Assembly (NCBI GenBank): GCA_964510495.1
Contig: CAZECR010000034.1
Location: 1 to 11,513, forward strand
DNA length: 11,513 nt
Direction: 5' to 3'
Source of the DNA: CAZECR01 sp964510495
Lineage (GTDB): Bacteria > Patescibacteriota > Patescibacteriia > Magasanikbacterales > GWA2-37-8
Shown here: piece after piece, positions 1 to 5,723 of the stretch
Layout: every line of letters begins with the position of its first letter
Position numbering within the stretch: position 1 is the first letter of the stretch
Translations under genes and position numbers: made by a program
Notes under the pieces: model-generated
Database searches by the model: none
Told to the model about the DNA's origin: nothing
What the model saw: only the letters and a program-made list of their open reading frames with translations

Positions 1-54
1 TCGAAAACCGGCATGCTCGAAAGAGCATCGAGGGTTCGAATCCCTCCTTCTCCG
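1..54 (+). tRNA. tRNA-Ser(CGA), 3' part only
   Basis: The window opens at U33 of a serine tRNA. The anticodon CGA is at 2-4, followed by the 3' side of the anticodon stem (ACCGG, 7-11). The long class II variable arm pairs ATGCTC (13-18) with GAGCAT (23-28) around a GAAA loop. The T arm pairs GAGGG (30-34) with CCCTC (42-46) around TTCGAAT. The acceptor strand CTTCTCC (47-53) ends in discriminator G54, as serine tRNAs require. The next bases are CAA, so CCA is not encoded and must be added by a nucleotidyltransferase. The tRNA reads UCG codons. The 5' half lies outside the window. Confidence 0.93.
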
Positions 55-57
55 CAA

Positions 58-280
58 ATGATTAAGGTGGAACAGAGAAAAATTTGAGTTAAAAAGTACG
101 GCTTTATTTATAGAAGCAACTGAAAGAATACTGGGGCAATCTCAGAAGAAAACGCTTCACACTGTCGGTCAAGGCAAGCTTTATCGGATTACTATTTGTA
201 AAAAGAATACAAAGGTGTATTTAGGACGTCGCGAAAACGATATGAGCTACTATCTAAACAAATGGGAAGTGCTCAAATAA
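58..280 (+). pseudogene. Small ORF (about 73 codons) interrupted by a +1 frameshift
   Basis: An ATG at 58, three bases after the tRNA end, opens a frame that stops at TGA 85-87. Removing one A from the run at 78-82 joins it to a frame open from 83 to the TAA at 278-280. The fused product begins MIKVEQRKFELKSTALF and ends SYYLNKWEVLK. It is basic and looks like real protein, with a GKLYRITICKKNTKVYLGRR stretch that suggests alternating beta strands. I do not recognise the family. No SD precedes the ATG; if it is used, the start would follow processing of the tRNA 3' end. Alternatives are a decayed gene, a one-base sequence error, or a programmed frameshift at the A-run. The 281-327 gap is AT-rich and shows no convincing promoter. 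Confidence 0.45.
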
Positions 281-327
281 TAGGTTTTTTATCGGCGTGC
301 TAAAAAATAACGAATAAAATTTGTTTT

Positions 328-636
328 ATGAATAAAGATGCGAGCTCAAATCCCACAGGTGGTCTCAAAATTATTACGGTGCTTCCGGGCAAAGAAACAG
401 AATTCGAACAACTATTTTTTGCCACGCTTGAACATATTAAAAAAGAAGAAATTGGCACTGTATACTACGACCTGTATAAATCAAGAAAAGACGCCAGAGC
501 GTACGTCGTAACCGAACGGTATCTGGATGTTGTAGCTTGGCAGAGACACCAAGATTCGGAATATGGAAAAATCTATTTTCCTAAAATCAGAGCCTTGCTT
601 GAGAAAATTGATGTAGAATATTTTGACGCCATGTAA
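328..636 (+). CDS. ABM-domain (antibiotic biosynthesis monooxygenase-like) protein
   Basis: The product has 102 residues. From about residue 12 it follows the ABM / YgiN-like pattern: an opening strand (LKIITVLPGKETEFEQLF), a helix, a strand pair containing YYDLYKSR, then the family-typical ERYLDVVAWQRHQDS segment before a closing helix and strand. ABM proteins are small ferredoxin-like dimers, often cofactor-free monooxygenases acting on quinols or polyketides, and many are uncharacterised. The substrate cannot be read here. No SD precedes the ATG (the leader is AATAAAATTTGTTTT). The lipoprotein gene begins 19 bases after the stop, so the two are probably co-transcribed up to the terminator at 1229-1272. 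Confidence 0.72.
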   Translation: MNKDASSNPTGGLKIITVLPGKETEFEQLFFATLEHIKKEEIGTVYYDLYKSRKDARAYVVTERYLDVVAWQRHQDSEYGKIYFPKIRALLEKIDVEYFDAM

Positions 637-655
637 ATCAGTTTATCTAAATAAT

Positions 656-1222
656 ATGCTCAAAAAATTAGGAATCCTTTTATTCGTCACTCTCTTCCTC
701 GCCGGCTGCGGCACCGCAACCAAGACCCCATCAGCCGCAACCGACCAAACACCCGTCGCCGCCAACGATCTTAAAACCTACACCAACACGAACCAAAAAT
801 TTAGTATTTCCTATCCAGAGGACTGGACGGTTCAAGCAAATGCCGCTGGAGTATCGTTTTTATCCGGACAAGAAAATACTGACGATGTTTTTCAGGAAAA
901 TTTGGGTGTAAACTCGCAAACACTTTCCGCCGACGCTTCTTCAATTCCACTCAGTGAATTAGCGCAAGAGACTGGTGCTGCATTGAAAGATCAAGTACAG
1001 AATTTAACCCAAATTAGTTCGACCGAAACGAAATTGGGTGGACATAGTGCTTGGGAAAATGTTTATACGATCGAACAAAATGGTTTTAAAGCCAGGCTGA
1101 AACAATATTTATTGATCGAAAAAAATGTTGCCTATACGATTACCTTTACTGCTGCTGAAGACGCTTATGCTTCGTATGAAGCGGTTGCAAATAAAAGCAT
1201 TGCGACTTTTGAGCTTAAGTAG
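656..1222 (+). CDS. PsbP-like lipoprotein
   Basis: I start this 188-residue product at the ATG at 656, because it begins a clean lipoprotein signal (MLKKLG, hydrophobic core, lipobox LAGC with Cys18). An in-frame ATG at 623 overlaps the previous gene and would put 11 unlikely residues in front. After a Thr/Pro/Ala-rich linker, the domain from about residue 40 (KTYTNTNQKFSISYPEDW) to the C-terminus resembles PsbP/Mog1-fold lipoproteins common in Gram-positive bacteria and CPR. Their role is generally unknown; they are surface proteins tethered to the membrane. No SD is visible. The gene is second in a pair with the ABM gene and is followed at once by a strong terminator. Confidence 0.72.
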   Translation: MLKKLGILLFVTLFLAGCGTATKTPSAATDQTPVAANDLKTYTNTNQKFSISYPEDWTVQANAAGVSFLSGQENTDDVFQENLGVNSQTLSADASSIPLSELAQETGAALKDQVQNLTQISSTETKLGGHSAWENVYTIEQNGFKARLKQYLLIEKNVAYTITFTAAEDAYASYEAVANKSIATFELK

Positions 1223-1228
1223 AAAAGC

Positions 1229-1272
1229 CGCAAAAAATACTACCTCCCAGCTGGGAGGTAGTATTTTTTGCG
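1229..1272. terminator. Bidirectional terminator, perfect 22-bp inverted repeat
   Basis: The sequence is a perfect palindrome centred on CAG|CTG at 1250/1251. The GC-rich core (CTACCTCCCAG) is flanked by six A on the left and six T on the right. It sits between the convergent genes at 656-1222 (plus) and 1361-1624 (minus), and the A/T runs let it act on both strands. Confidence 0.88.
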
Positions 1273-1280
1273 ATTGCTTT

Positions 1281-1342
1281 GTTCATGCCCTATAGAATCT
1301 AATTCCAAAGGCATGAAATTAAATGTTGTGGAGGGCATGAAC
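1281..1342 (-). repeat. 11-bp inverted repeat with a third internal copy, downstream of the small GC-rich gene
   Basis: GTTCATGCCCT (1281-1291) is the exact reverse complement of AGGGCATGAAC (1332-1342). A shorter copy, AGGCATGAA, lies between them at 1309-1317. The interior is AT-rich and includes a small GAAT/ATTC hairpin (1295-1305). Right after the element, a second hairpin pairs GCGCCT with AGGCGC (about 1343-1360), touching the stop codon of the minus-strand gene. On the minus strand the order is gene, hairpin, this repeat, terminator. That matches the layout behind the two collagen-like genes, although the sequence differs. Confidence 0.55.
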
Positions 1343-1360
1343 GCGCCTCCCCGGAAGGCG

Positions 1361-1624
1361 CTAGTAGTACTTGATGAGGGTGATGAGGAGAAAGGCAGTC
1401 AGAAGGAGGACTGTGACGACAATGTGTGTCACGGGTCCTCGCTGAGGTCGCGGGCTGGTGACAGGACCCTGGTACACGGGCCAGACGCCTGCCATGCGCT
1501 GATCTCGGGTGAGTCGCCGAGGAGGTGTGGTGCCGCTCGGGATGCTGTCATCGCTCGCGAGTGAGCGTGGGGCCGTATCGGCCAAAGAGAGTTCGCTGTC
1601 GGGAGCTGCTTTTGGTTTTTCCAT
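1361..1624 (-). CDS. Small C-terminally membrane-anchored protein (hypothetical)
   Basis: The product has 87 residues, starting at the ATG at 1622-1624, which follows AAGGA at a good distance (AAAAGGAATCCTTG then ATG). An upstream in-frame ATG at 1672 would overlap the promoter and lacks an SD. Residues 1-45 are hydrophilic and Pro/Ser/Asp-rich and look disordered. A Pro/Arg-rich stretch follows (VWPVYQGP, SPRPQRGP), and residues 67-84 form one hydrophobic helix ending in KYY. This is a tail-anchored topology, with the bulk probably cytoplasmic. I recognise no family. The codons are GC-rich (CTC, GTC, ACC, ATC) beyond the first few, unlike the neighbouring C39 gene and like the collagen-like genes. 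The gene has its own promoter (1662-1689). Confidence 0.62.
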   Translation of the reverse strand: MEKPKAAPDSELSLADTAPRSLASDDSIPSGTTPPRRLTRDQRMAGVWPVYQGPVTSPRPQRGPVTHIVVTVLLLTAFLLITLIKYY

Positions 1625-1661
1625 CAAGGATTCCTTTTTTGGGGAGGGAAATCGTGAATCA

Positions 1662-1689
1662 ATTATACGCAAACAAAGCTTTTTGTAAA
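1662..1689 (-). promoter_or_regulatory. Sigma70-like promoter for the 1361-1624 gene
   Basis: On the minus strand, TTTACA (1684-1689), a 16-base spacer and a consensus TATAAT (1662-1667) predict a start near 1655. This gives a leader of about 30 bases that contains the SD. Confidence 0.7.
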
Positions 1690-1711
1690 GATAAGCTCGT
1701 CTGATTGCTGA

Positions 1712-2359
1712 TTAGGATTTTGTAAATAAAACCGTCGGCGTTCCATCTGCTTCTTTGCTTTTGGGATTAAAGTCGTGCAGCGCCTTCATCATCGTGGTAT
1801 ATGAATATTCTTTTTTAGCTCTGGCTGGGTCATTGATAATGAAGACTTGTTTGTCATCGTTATAGCCGGTAATTACAAAAACATGGTATGAATCGCCCTC
1901 GTTTTTTTCACCATAAAGCTGGTACATATTGACGAGACCGATAACCGGATTGCCGTTGGCTAGTTCTTGTTTGATCTCTTTGACGCTTGGATTTTTTTGT
2001 ACGACAGCCTCAAACGAGGCGTGAGCGGCAATAAATTCTGCAGTTTGTGCTGCAGTAGTGTCTTCTTTTAGACCAAAATGTTCTTCTTCCCAGGCAAAGA
2101 TCGGCTCAACAAATTTTTTTGTTTCTTCGGTGGTGAGCGTCTCTTTTTGTAGATAGTATGCTTCAATCATTGCGGTGCTTGTTTCTTCGCACGCTTCATT
2201 CCACGGTGCTTTCCAATTACCATAGGGCGCTTGCGAGGCATAGGGGACAGCGAGTTCTACTTTTTTGGGTAGTGCCTCAGCAGTTGCAACAAAACCAATA
2301 CCGGCGCAGATAAGCACTAAAAAAATACCAAGTCCAATATATTTAAGTGGAATTTTCAT
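1712..2359 (-). CDS. C39-like cysteine peptidase, membrane-anchored
   Basis: The product has 215 residues. Residues 7-27 form an N-terminal signal or anchor helix. The remainder matches the Peptidase_C39_2 (papain-like) pattern. Gln43 in VPYASQAPYGNW is the likely oxyanion residue. Cys57 in NEACEETSTAM is the nucleophile. His159 in SYHVFVITGY and Asp177 in FIINDP complete the triad. The active site appears intact, so an extracytoplasmic thiol peptidase or amidase is likely; the substrate is unknown. No ABC transporter or leader-peptide gene is adjacent, so a bacteriocin-processing role is not supported. No SD precedes the ATG, which follows an A/T-rich leader. No terminator is seen between this gene and the small GC-rich gene downstream, so read-through is possible. 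Confidence 0.82.
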   Translation of the reverse strand: MKIPLKYIGLGIFLVLICAGIGFVATAEALPKKVELAVPYASQAPYGNWKAPWNEACEETSTAMIEAYYLQKETLTTEETKKFVEPIFAWEEEHFGLKEDTTAAQTAEFIAAHASFEAVVQKNPSVKEIKQELANGNPVIGLVNMYQLYGEKNEGDSYHVFVITGYNDDKQVFIINDPARAKKEYSYTTMMKALHDFNPKSKEADGTPTVLFTKS

Positions 2360-2422
2360 GTCAAAAAATTTAAAAATATTTTCTCTCTCAGTATCTACTG
2401 TACTCTTTGTTTGAAAAAAAGC

Positions 2423-2462
2423 AATAAAAAAATTCCTACGTTTGCGCAGGAATTTTTTTATT
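2423..2462. terminator. Intrinsic terminator downstream of collagen-like gene A
   Basis: AATAAAAAAATTCCT (2423-2437) pairs perfectly with AGGAATTTTTTTATT (2448-2462), a 15-bp stem around a 10-base loop with A and T runs on either side. It lies after the structured element of the minus-strand gene 2587-3903 and before the C39 gene. Confidence 0.78.
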
Positions 2463-2478
2463 TTTAAATTTTAAACTT

Positions 2479-2556
2479 CTTCACCGGCGCATTTCGAACG
2501 AGAATTATTTTATTCTCAACCGAAATGCGGGCCGATGAAGGAGTGGCCCGAAAGAG
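2479..2556 (-). repeat. Structured 3' element, copy A
   Basis: The long imperfect hairpin, in plus-strand coordinates, has an outer stem CTTCA/TGAAG (2479-2483 with 2536-2540), one mismatch, then CGG/CCG. A two-base GG bulge (2530-2531) follows. Next is an inner stem CGCATTTCG with CGAAATGCG (2488-2496 with 2521-2529), a 3x3 internal loop AAC/AAC, and a terminal GAGAAT/ATTCTC stem with a six-base loop. The segment 2529-2556 is almost identical to 4173-4198. An alternative stem GGGCC (2529-2533) with GGCCC (2545-2549) would exclude the large one. The element starts about 30 bases after the stop of the minus-strand gene. Its function is unknown. Confidence 0.75.
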
Positions 2557-2586
2557 AGAACGGGGCGGTGAGGGTGGGGCGCGGAG

Positions 2587-3903
2587 CTAGTTGGTCAGCA
2601 GCAGCGCCGCGCCGACAGCGGTCTGCGTGGTCGGCAGCTTTACGGTGATCTGTCGGGTCAGCATCTTGTCCGTCATGGTGTAGAGGTTCAGGATGTCACC
2701 GCCGCCGCTTCTCGCGATGAGCGCCACGTAGGAGCCGCTCGCCGTGATGTCGGTGGGGGTCGTGAGGAGGGGCGTGGCCGCGCCGACGTCATCGACCAGG
2801 TTGATCTCGTCGTTCGTCCAGACGACGCTCACCGACTCGCTGAGCGTGTTCGTGAACACGGTCTCGCCGGTCATGAGCGAGGCTGCCCAGCACATCGCCT
2901 TCTGGAACCAGTTGTAGTAGTAGTGGAGGACGTCACCGACCTTGTTCTGCGCGGTCTCGACCGTGTTGATGAGGGCGCCGTATCCGTGGAAGCCGTACGA
3001 ATGGGCGATGGTGGCGAAGAGCTTGCCGTCCCAGGTGCGCGACAGGCCGAGCGGGGTCTGGCGATCGAACAGCTCGACGTTGATGCGCTCGTTGCCCTTG
3101 ATGTCCTCGCTGAGGAAGACGCCCGTCATGAGGTTGGTCTTGAACAGCTCGATCTGTCCGGTTCCGGGCACGGCCCACTCACCCTCGCCAGTCGTACCGT
3201 TGTCGTCACCACGCTCCGAGACGGCGATGAGACCGTTGTTCAGCCAGACGATGTCCGCGCCGCTCGACTGAGAGACGCTGATGCGGCTGGTCTCGGTGTC
3301 CGTGAACTTGCCGGCCATGGTGCCGGCGAAGTATTGGACGAAGTTGCGCGTGAGCACGTAGAGCCGCGTGCCTTCCTCGTCACACGAGACGCTCACCGGC
3401 CCGTTGCGGGTGGTGATGGTCTGGAGGACGCTCAGGTTGTTCATCACGTCCTTCTTGATGACGGTGGCGATGCCGCTGGTGGTACTGACCGCGACGAAGC
3501 GGTCGGATCCGCACGCCACGAGGCTGTGCGAGGTGCCAGCGGCCCCACCGACACCGCCGAGGTTCAGGGTCTGTGCCGCACTGGCAGAGAACGTGATGCC
3601 GTTGGTCTTGATGGTGTAGTAGACCAGCAGGTTGGACGCGCCGTTCGTGGTGGTGGCGGCGATCGCAACCGACTTGTACTCGGGCGGAGTCACGCCGGTG
3701 CCAGGAGCACCGGGATCACCCTTCGGACCCTGCGCACCGGTCTGGCCGGGCGTGCCCGGAGCGCCGGTGTTGCCCATGGCGCCTGTCTGACCGACGGGGC
3801 CCTGGGGCCCGGTGTTGCTGCGCAGATCGATGACGCGGGTGGTGTCTGTGCCGCAGCCCATGAGGGTCAGCAGCGCGATGATGGGGAGGGCTCTTCTGAA
3901 CAT
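2587..3903 (-). CDS. Collagen-like lipoprotein A with a large C-terminal domain
   Basis: The product has 438 residues. The signal peptide ends in lipobox LMGC (Cys17). A run of 13 Gly-X-Y collagen triplets covers residues 32-70 (GPQGPVGQTGAMG and onward). The C-terminal part of about 365 residues consists of short beta-strand-like segments and is possibly a beta-propeller; that is inference. It is paralogous to the gene at 4267-5478: shared blocks include VSV-x(8)-LYV (near 171-183), LG...T..G....TIAH (285-301), a Cys-Trp pair (338-339), and similar C-termini. It is probably a surface-exposed trimeric stalk with a globular head, acting in adhesion or contact. The ATG follows AAGGAG by 9 bases. 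Codons are strongly GC-rich, unlike most neighbours. Long plus-strand open frames over it are shadows. Confidence 0.8.
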   Translation of the reverse strand: MFRRALPIIALLTLMGCGTDTTRVIDLRSNTGPQGPVGQTGAMGNTGAPGTPGQTGAQGPKGDPGAPGTGVTPPEYKSVAIAATTTNGASNLLVYYTIKTNGITFSASAAQTLNLGGVGGAAGTSHSLVACGSDRFVAVSTTSGIATVIKKDVMNNLSVLQTITTRNGPVSVSCDEEGTRLYVLTRNFVQYFAGTMAGKFTDTETSRISVSQSSGADIVWLNNGLIAVSERGDDNGTTGEGEWAVPGTGQIELFKTNLMTGVFLSEDIKGNERINVELFDRQTPLGLSRTWDGKLFATIAHSYGFHGYGALINTVETAQNKVGDVLHYYYNWFQKAMCWAASLMTGETVFTNTLSESVSVVWTNDEINLVDDVGAATPLLTTPTDITASGSYVALIARSGGGDILNLYTMTDKMLTRQITVKLPTTQTAVGAALLLTN

Positions 3904-4028
3904 CTTGATTCGCTCCTTGATCGTGGGGGAACAGTTCGAAACACGATGAACGCTTCCTTGGTTGGACCTTCTCCTTTTTAGTTTTTAAAGAAATTGTCGC
4001 CAGCTCACGTGAGCCAGGCAGACTGAGC
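3904..4028 (-). promoter_or_regulatory. Long leader of gene A with a 12-bp palindrome and two SD-like sites
   Basis: The leader from the predicted start (about 4022) to the ATG is about 118 bases. The perfect palindrome GCTCACGTGAGC (4003-4014) lies just after the start and could be an operator or a 5' hairpin. On the minus strand AAGGAG occurs twice: at 3913-3918, correctly spaced for the gene A start, and at 3971-3976, where no start codon follows at a suitable distance. Confidence 0.45.
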
Positions 4029-4057
4029 ATTTAACCACGCCACTTTGGTTTTGTCAA
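4029..4057 (-). promoter_or_regulatory. Sigma70-like promoter for collagen-like gene A
   Basis: On the minus strand a consensus -35 TTGACA (4052-4057), an exact 17-base spacer and TTAAAT (4029-4034) predict a start near 4022. It lies just before the gene's long leader and downstream of the terminator of gene B. Confidence 0.72.
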
Positions 4058-4083
4058 GATTGAGAGGTCCTTTTCTAGTCTAA

Positions 4084-4116
4084 AAAAACACCCCATCTTT
4101 AAGATAGGGTGTTTTT
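4084..4116. terminator. Intrinsic terminator downstream of collagen-like gene B
   Basis: AAAAACACCCCATCTT (4084-4099) pairs with AAGATAGGGTGTTTTT (4101-4116), a 16-base stem with one C-A mismatch and a minimal loop. A and T runs are present on both sides. It follows the structured element of the minus-strand gene B, the same order as behind gene A. Confidence 0.8.
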
Positions 4117-4128
4117 AAGGACACTTTT

Positions 4129-4198
4129 TTCTCGGCACACTCTGAGTGAAAATATTTTTTCAAGCAGAGTGTGGGCCGAGAAGGAGTGGCCCGAAGAG
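4129..4198 (-). repeat. Structured 3' element, copy B
   Basis: This copy has the same fold as copy A. The outer stem TTCTCGG/CCGAGAA (4129-4135 with 4176-4182) is followed by a GG bulge (4174-4175). The inner stem CACACTCT/AGAGTGTG (4136-4143 with 4166-4173) leads to a 3x3 internal loop (4144-4146 and 4163-4165) and a terminal TGAAAA/TTTTCA stem with a four-base loop. The inner stem differs from copy A at most positions, yet both arms changed together. The 4173-4198 core equals 2529-2556 apart from two single-base gaps. The alternative stem GGGCC (4173-4177) with GGCCC (4188-4192) is also kept. Confidence 0.75.
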
Positions 4199-4266
4199 GT
4201 GATGTCGCCGCTAGAAAAGGGCGATGAGGAAATGAGCGGGGTATGAGTGAGCGAACGGTTGGTTGG

Positions 4267-5478
4267 CTACAGGCCGAGGGCGAGCGCGCCGTTCGGGTTC
4301 GTGGTCTTCAGGTCGATCTTGGTGATCGGGTCGCGGCTGAGGAGGCCGCTCGTGATCGTGTGCGCCGTCAGCCAGGCGGTGCCGGTGCCCTTGACCACGC
4401 TCACGACGTAGTTGCCGTCGCTCGCGAGGTCGAAGACGTTGCCGAGATCGCTCACCGACCCGGCCTTGGTGTACTCGAAGCGGATCTTGCCGTTGACCAC
4501 CTTGAAGCTGGTGTAGTCCTGCGCCGGCGAGTTCCCGGTCACGTAGGTGCCGGTGCTGAGCCGCGTGATCCAGCACGCCGCGACGCTGGGTGTCGCGGTG
4601 GTGTCGAGAAGGCTGCCATCGTTGGCGTCGACGTAGTCGATACGGGCGGTGGGGCCCTGGTGCGCGATGGTGATCAGGAAGTCGCCGCCCTCGGTCACCG
4701 TTGTGCCGAGCGGGAACTTGGTGCTCGAGAGGTTGGCGTAGCCGAGGCCGGTGGTCGTGATGATCCCGTTGTCGTCGAGGGCGTAGATCGGGACCTGACC
4801 CGCGATGTCCGTGTCGTTGCCGTGCAGGATCACCGCGACCTTCTTCTTCACGCTCGAGTAGACGACGCTGCCGGTCGAGTTGATGGTGGGCAGGTCGATG
4901 CTCTTCGTCATCTCGTACTTGTTCGTGTCGGCGTTGAACTTGTAGAACAGGAGCTGGCTCTGGGTGGCCACGTAGAGCTCGTGCTTGGTGTCGCCGAACG
5001 CGACGCTCACGCCGTCCGTCACCTCGATGCTGGCGATCTGGGTGAAGACCCCCGCCGCGTTGACGCTGAACACGCGGACGTTGTCCGTGGAAGTGGCCGC
5101 CGCCGCGTCCTTCTGGGCGCTGATGACGAGGCTGTTCGAATTGGCGCCCAGGCCGCCGGTGCCGAGGTTGAACTTGGTGGGCGTGCTGCTGGTGCTGCCG
5201 TCCTCGAAGAGGGGGTAGAGCTGGAGCTCGTTGCCCACCAGGGTGTTGGTCTCGGTGCCGATGACCATCTTCAGGCGCGGCATGGGGGACACGTAGTCCT
5301 TGCCGTCGTTGCCCTTGGACCCGGTCAGCCCCGGGAGGCCCATGGCACCCTGGGTGCCGGAGGCGCCGTCCTGGCCGTTGCGGCCGTCCATGCCGGCGGG
5401 GCCGGGCGGGCCGCTGCAGGCGGCGGCGAGGAAGAGGGTGGTGGCGAACAGGGAACGACGATTCGTGAGCTGGTTCAA
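4267..5478 (-). CDS. Collagen-like lipoprotein B with a large C-terminal domain
   Basis: The product has 403 residues from a TTG start at 5476-5478, chosen because AAGGAG (5486-5491) lies 7 bases upstream. The ATG two codons earlier (5484) would be only one base from the SD, and an in-frame ATG at 5550 has none. The signal peptide (NRRSLFATTLFLAAAC) gives a weak lipobox with Cys21. Thirteen Gly-X-Y triplets follow directly (GPPGPAGMDGRNGQDG and onward, residues 23-61). The C-terminal domain of about 340 residues is homologous to that of gene A, with shared VSV...LYVAT, LG..T..G....TIAH and Cys-Trp. It is probably a surface-anchored trimeric fibre with a binding head; the target is unknown. 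Codon use is very GC-rich: 39 G/C in the 60 bases from 4381. Confidence 0.8.
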   Translation of the reverse strand: MNQLTNRRSLFATTLFLAAACSGPPGPAGMDGRNGQDGASGTQGAMGLPGLTGSKGNDGKDYVSPMPRLKMVIGTETNTLVGNELQLYPLFEDGSTSSTPTKFNLGTGGLGANSNSLVISAQKDAAAATSTDNVRVFSVNAAGVFTQIASIEVTDGVSVAFGDTKHELYVATQSQLLFYKFNADTNKYEMTKSIDLPTINSTGSVVYSSVKKKVAVILHGNDTDIAGQVPIYALDDNGIITTTGLGYANLSSTKFPLGTTVTEGGDFLITIAHQGPTARIDYVDANDGSLLDTTATPSVAACWITRLSTGTYVTGNSPAQDYTSFKVVNGKIRFEYTKAGSVSDLGNVFDLASDGNYVVSVVKGTGTAWLTAHTITSGLLSRDPITKIDLKTTNPNGALALGL

Positions 5479-5607
5479 GAGCATTCTCCTTTGGAAGATC
5501 ACAGGCGGTAGCTGGATAATCCCAAGACTACCAAACAAGGCAGAGGACATCTTTCAGTTCGTTTTTTTGTTTCAAAGAATTTTTGACAGCTTAAAAGCCG
5601 ACGTCTG

Positions 5608-5636
5608 ATTCAAGCACTAAATTGCCCTGTTGTCAA
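5608..5636 (-). promoter_or_regulatory. Sigma70-like promoter for collagen-like gene B
   Basis: On the minus strand TTGACA (5631-5636), a 17-base spacer and TTGAAT (5608-5613) predict a start near 5601. The leader is about 120 bases, close to the roughly 118 bases of gene A, although the two leaders show no obvious sequence similarity. Confidence 0.62.
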
Positions 5637-5694
5637 GGGTGTTTGGGAAAAATTGACTAAAAACTGCCTTCGTTGCTGTGGATAACCAGCTACC

Positions 5695-5723
5695 TTGTAT
5701 AACATAGTAATATCTGCTATACT
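5695..5723 (+). promoter_or_regulatory. Promoter of the PadR-PspC pair, with a possible operator
   Basis: The -10 TATACT (5718-5723) lies 17 bases after a weak -35 TTGTAT (5695-5700). The predicted start near 5730 leaves a leader of only about 15 bases with no SD. GTATA (5697-5701) and TATAC (5718-5722) form an inverted pair over the promoter. PadR regulators often autoregulate through such dyads, so repression here is plausible but unproven. Confidence 0.5.

Noticed and set aside
1268..1564. A 98-codon plus-strand frame at the small GC-rich gene
   Set aside because: It overlaps the terminator and inverted repeat and encodes no plausible domain. The minus-strand frame has a promoter, SD and membrane helix.
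1712..2359. Bacteriocin-processing C39 peptidase
   Set aside because: The catalytic residues fit, but there is no ABC transporter fusion or neighbour and no double-glycine leader peptide gene nearby.
2923..3981. A 352-codon open frame on the plus strand opposite collagen-like gene A
   Set aside because: It has the same low-complexity antisense composition, with no SD or recognisable domain. The minus-strand frame is clearly coding.
2479..4198. Canonical integron attC sites
   Set aside because: The hairpin architecture is similar, but the RYYYAAC and GTTRRRY core boxes are missing at the ends, and no integrase is in the window.
2587..5478. Diversity-generating retroelement target genes
   Set aside because: A hairpin follows the gene, but no reverse transcriptase or template repeat is visible. 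The C-termini do not look like the usual C-type lectin variable region.
4243..5511. A 422-codon open frame on the plus strand opposite collagen-like gene B
   Set aside because: It is Arg/Gly/Val/Ala/Asp-rich without domains, as expected from the antisense of GC-rich codons. The minus strand has a signal peptide, collagen triplets, SD and promoter.
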